From assembly GCA_020052975.1 (NCBI GenBank), contig JAGVOC010000006.1, positions 1-6,363 on the forward strand: a DNA stretch of 6,363 bases, written 5' to 3'. The notes under the pieces were generated by a model. That model saw only the letters and a list, made by a program, of their open reading frames with translations. It was not told the DNA's origin and searched no databases. This document shows positions 6,348 through 6,363 of the stretch, one piece after another. Origin of the DNA: Desulfobacterales bacterium. Its GTDB lineage: Bacteria; Desulfobacterota; Desulfobacteria; Desulfobacterales; RPRI01. Position 1 is the stretch's first letter. The number at the start of each line of letters is the position of its first letter. The translations under genes and the position numbers were made by a program.

Positions 6348-6363
6348 ACTTCTGAAACAGTGA

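Overview
The window looks like a chromosomal piece of a Gram-negative bacterium that makes type IV pili. The evidence is one very large minus-strand gene (1185-5132) for a 1315-residue PilY1/PilC-type pilus tip protein, plus two small exported proteins next to it. Base composition is moderate. The cysteine patterns and calcium loops in the PilY1 would fit Nitrospirota or a deltaproteobacterial lineage (Desulfobacterota), but the sequence alone does not settle the taxon.

Layout: all supported genes lie on the minus strand, so transcription runs from high to low coordinates. At the right edge is a complete tRNA-Lys (anticodon CTT) with an encoded CCA and its own Rho-independent terminator. Next comes about 0.8 kb of mostly AT-rich, apparently non-coding DNA (5453-6271). 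It holds a textbook CRP/FNR-family palindrome at 6085-6100 beside a second inverted repeat, but no convincing target gene. A two-gene unit follows. The first gene is a 107-residue exported protein, and its stop codon overlaps the start of the pilY1-like gene by 4 nt (ATGA). The large gene ends at a hairpin with a T-tract (1102-1148). Downstream are a 115-residue exported cysteine-rich protein (715-1062), whose leader contains a second hairpin able to pair alternatively with its ribosome-binding site, and a 63-residue zinc-ribbon-like protein (354-545) with its own sigma-70-type promoter (588-616). The left 300 bases hold nothing recognisable.

How the parts fit: PilY1 proteins are secreted, sit at or near the type IV pilus tip, and act in pilus biogenesis, adhesion and surface sensing through a VWA domain and a calcium-dependent beta-propeller. 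The usual minor pilin genes are not in this window. The coupled 107-residue protein is therefore the best local candidate for a partner or chaperone, which is an inference from gene order. The most unusual features are a 10-cysteine insert in the PilY1 VWA domain, repeated calcium-type loops, and the possible RNA switch before the cysteine-rich downstream gene. I saw no CRISPR array, intact insertion sequence or clear defence system.
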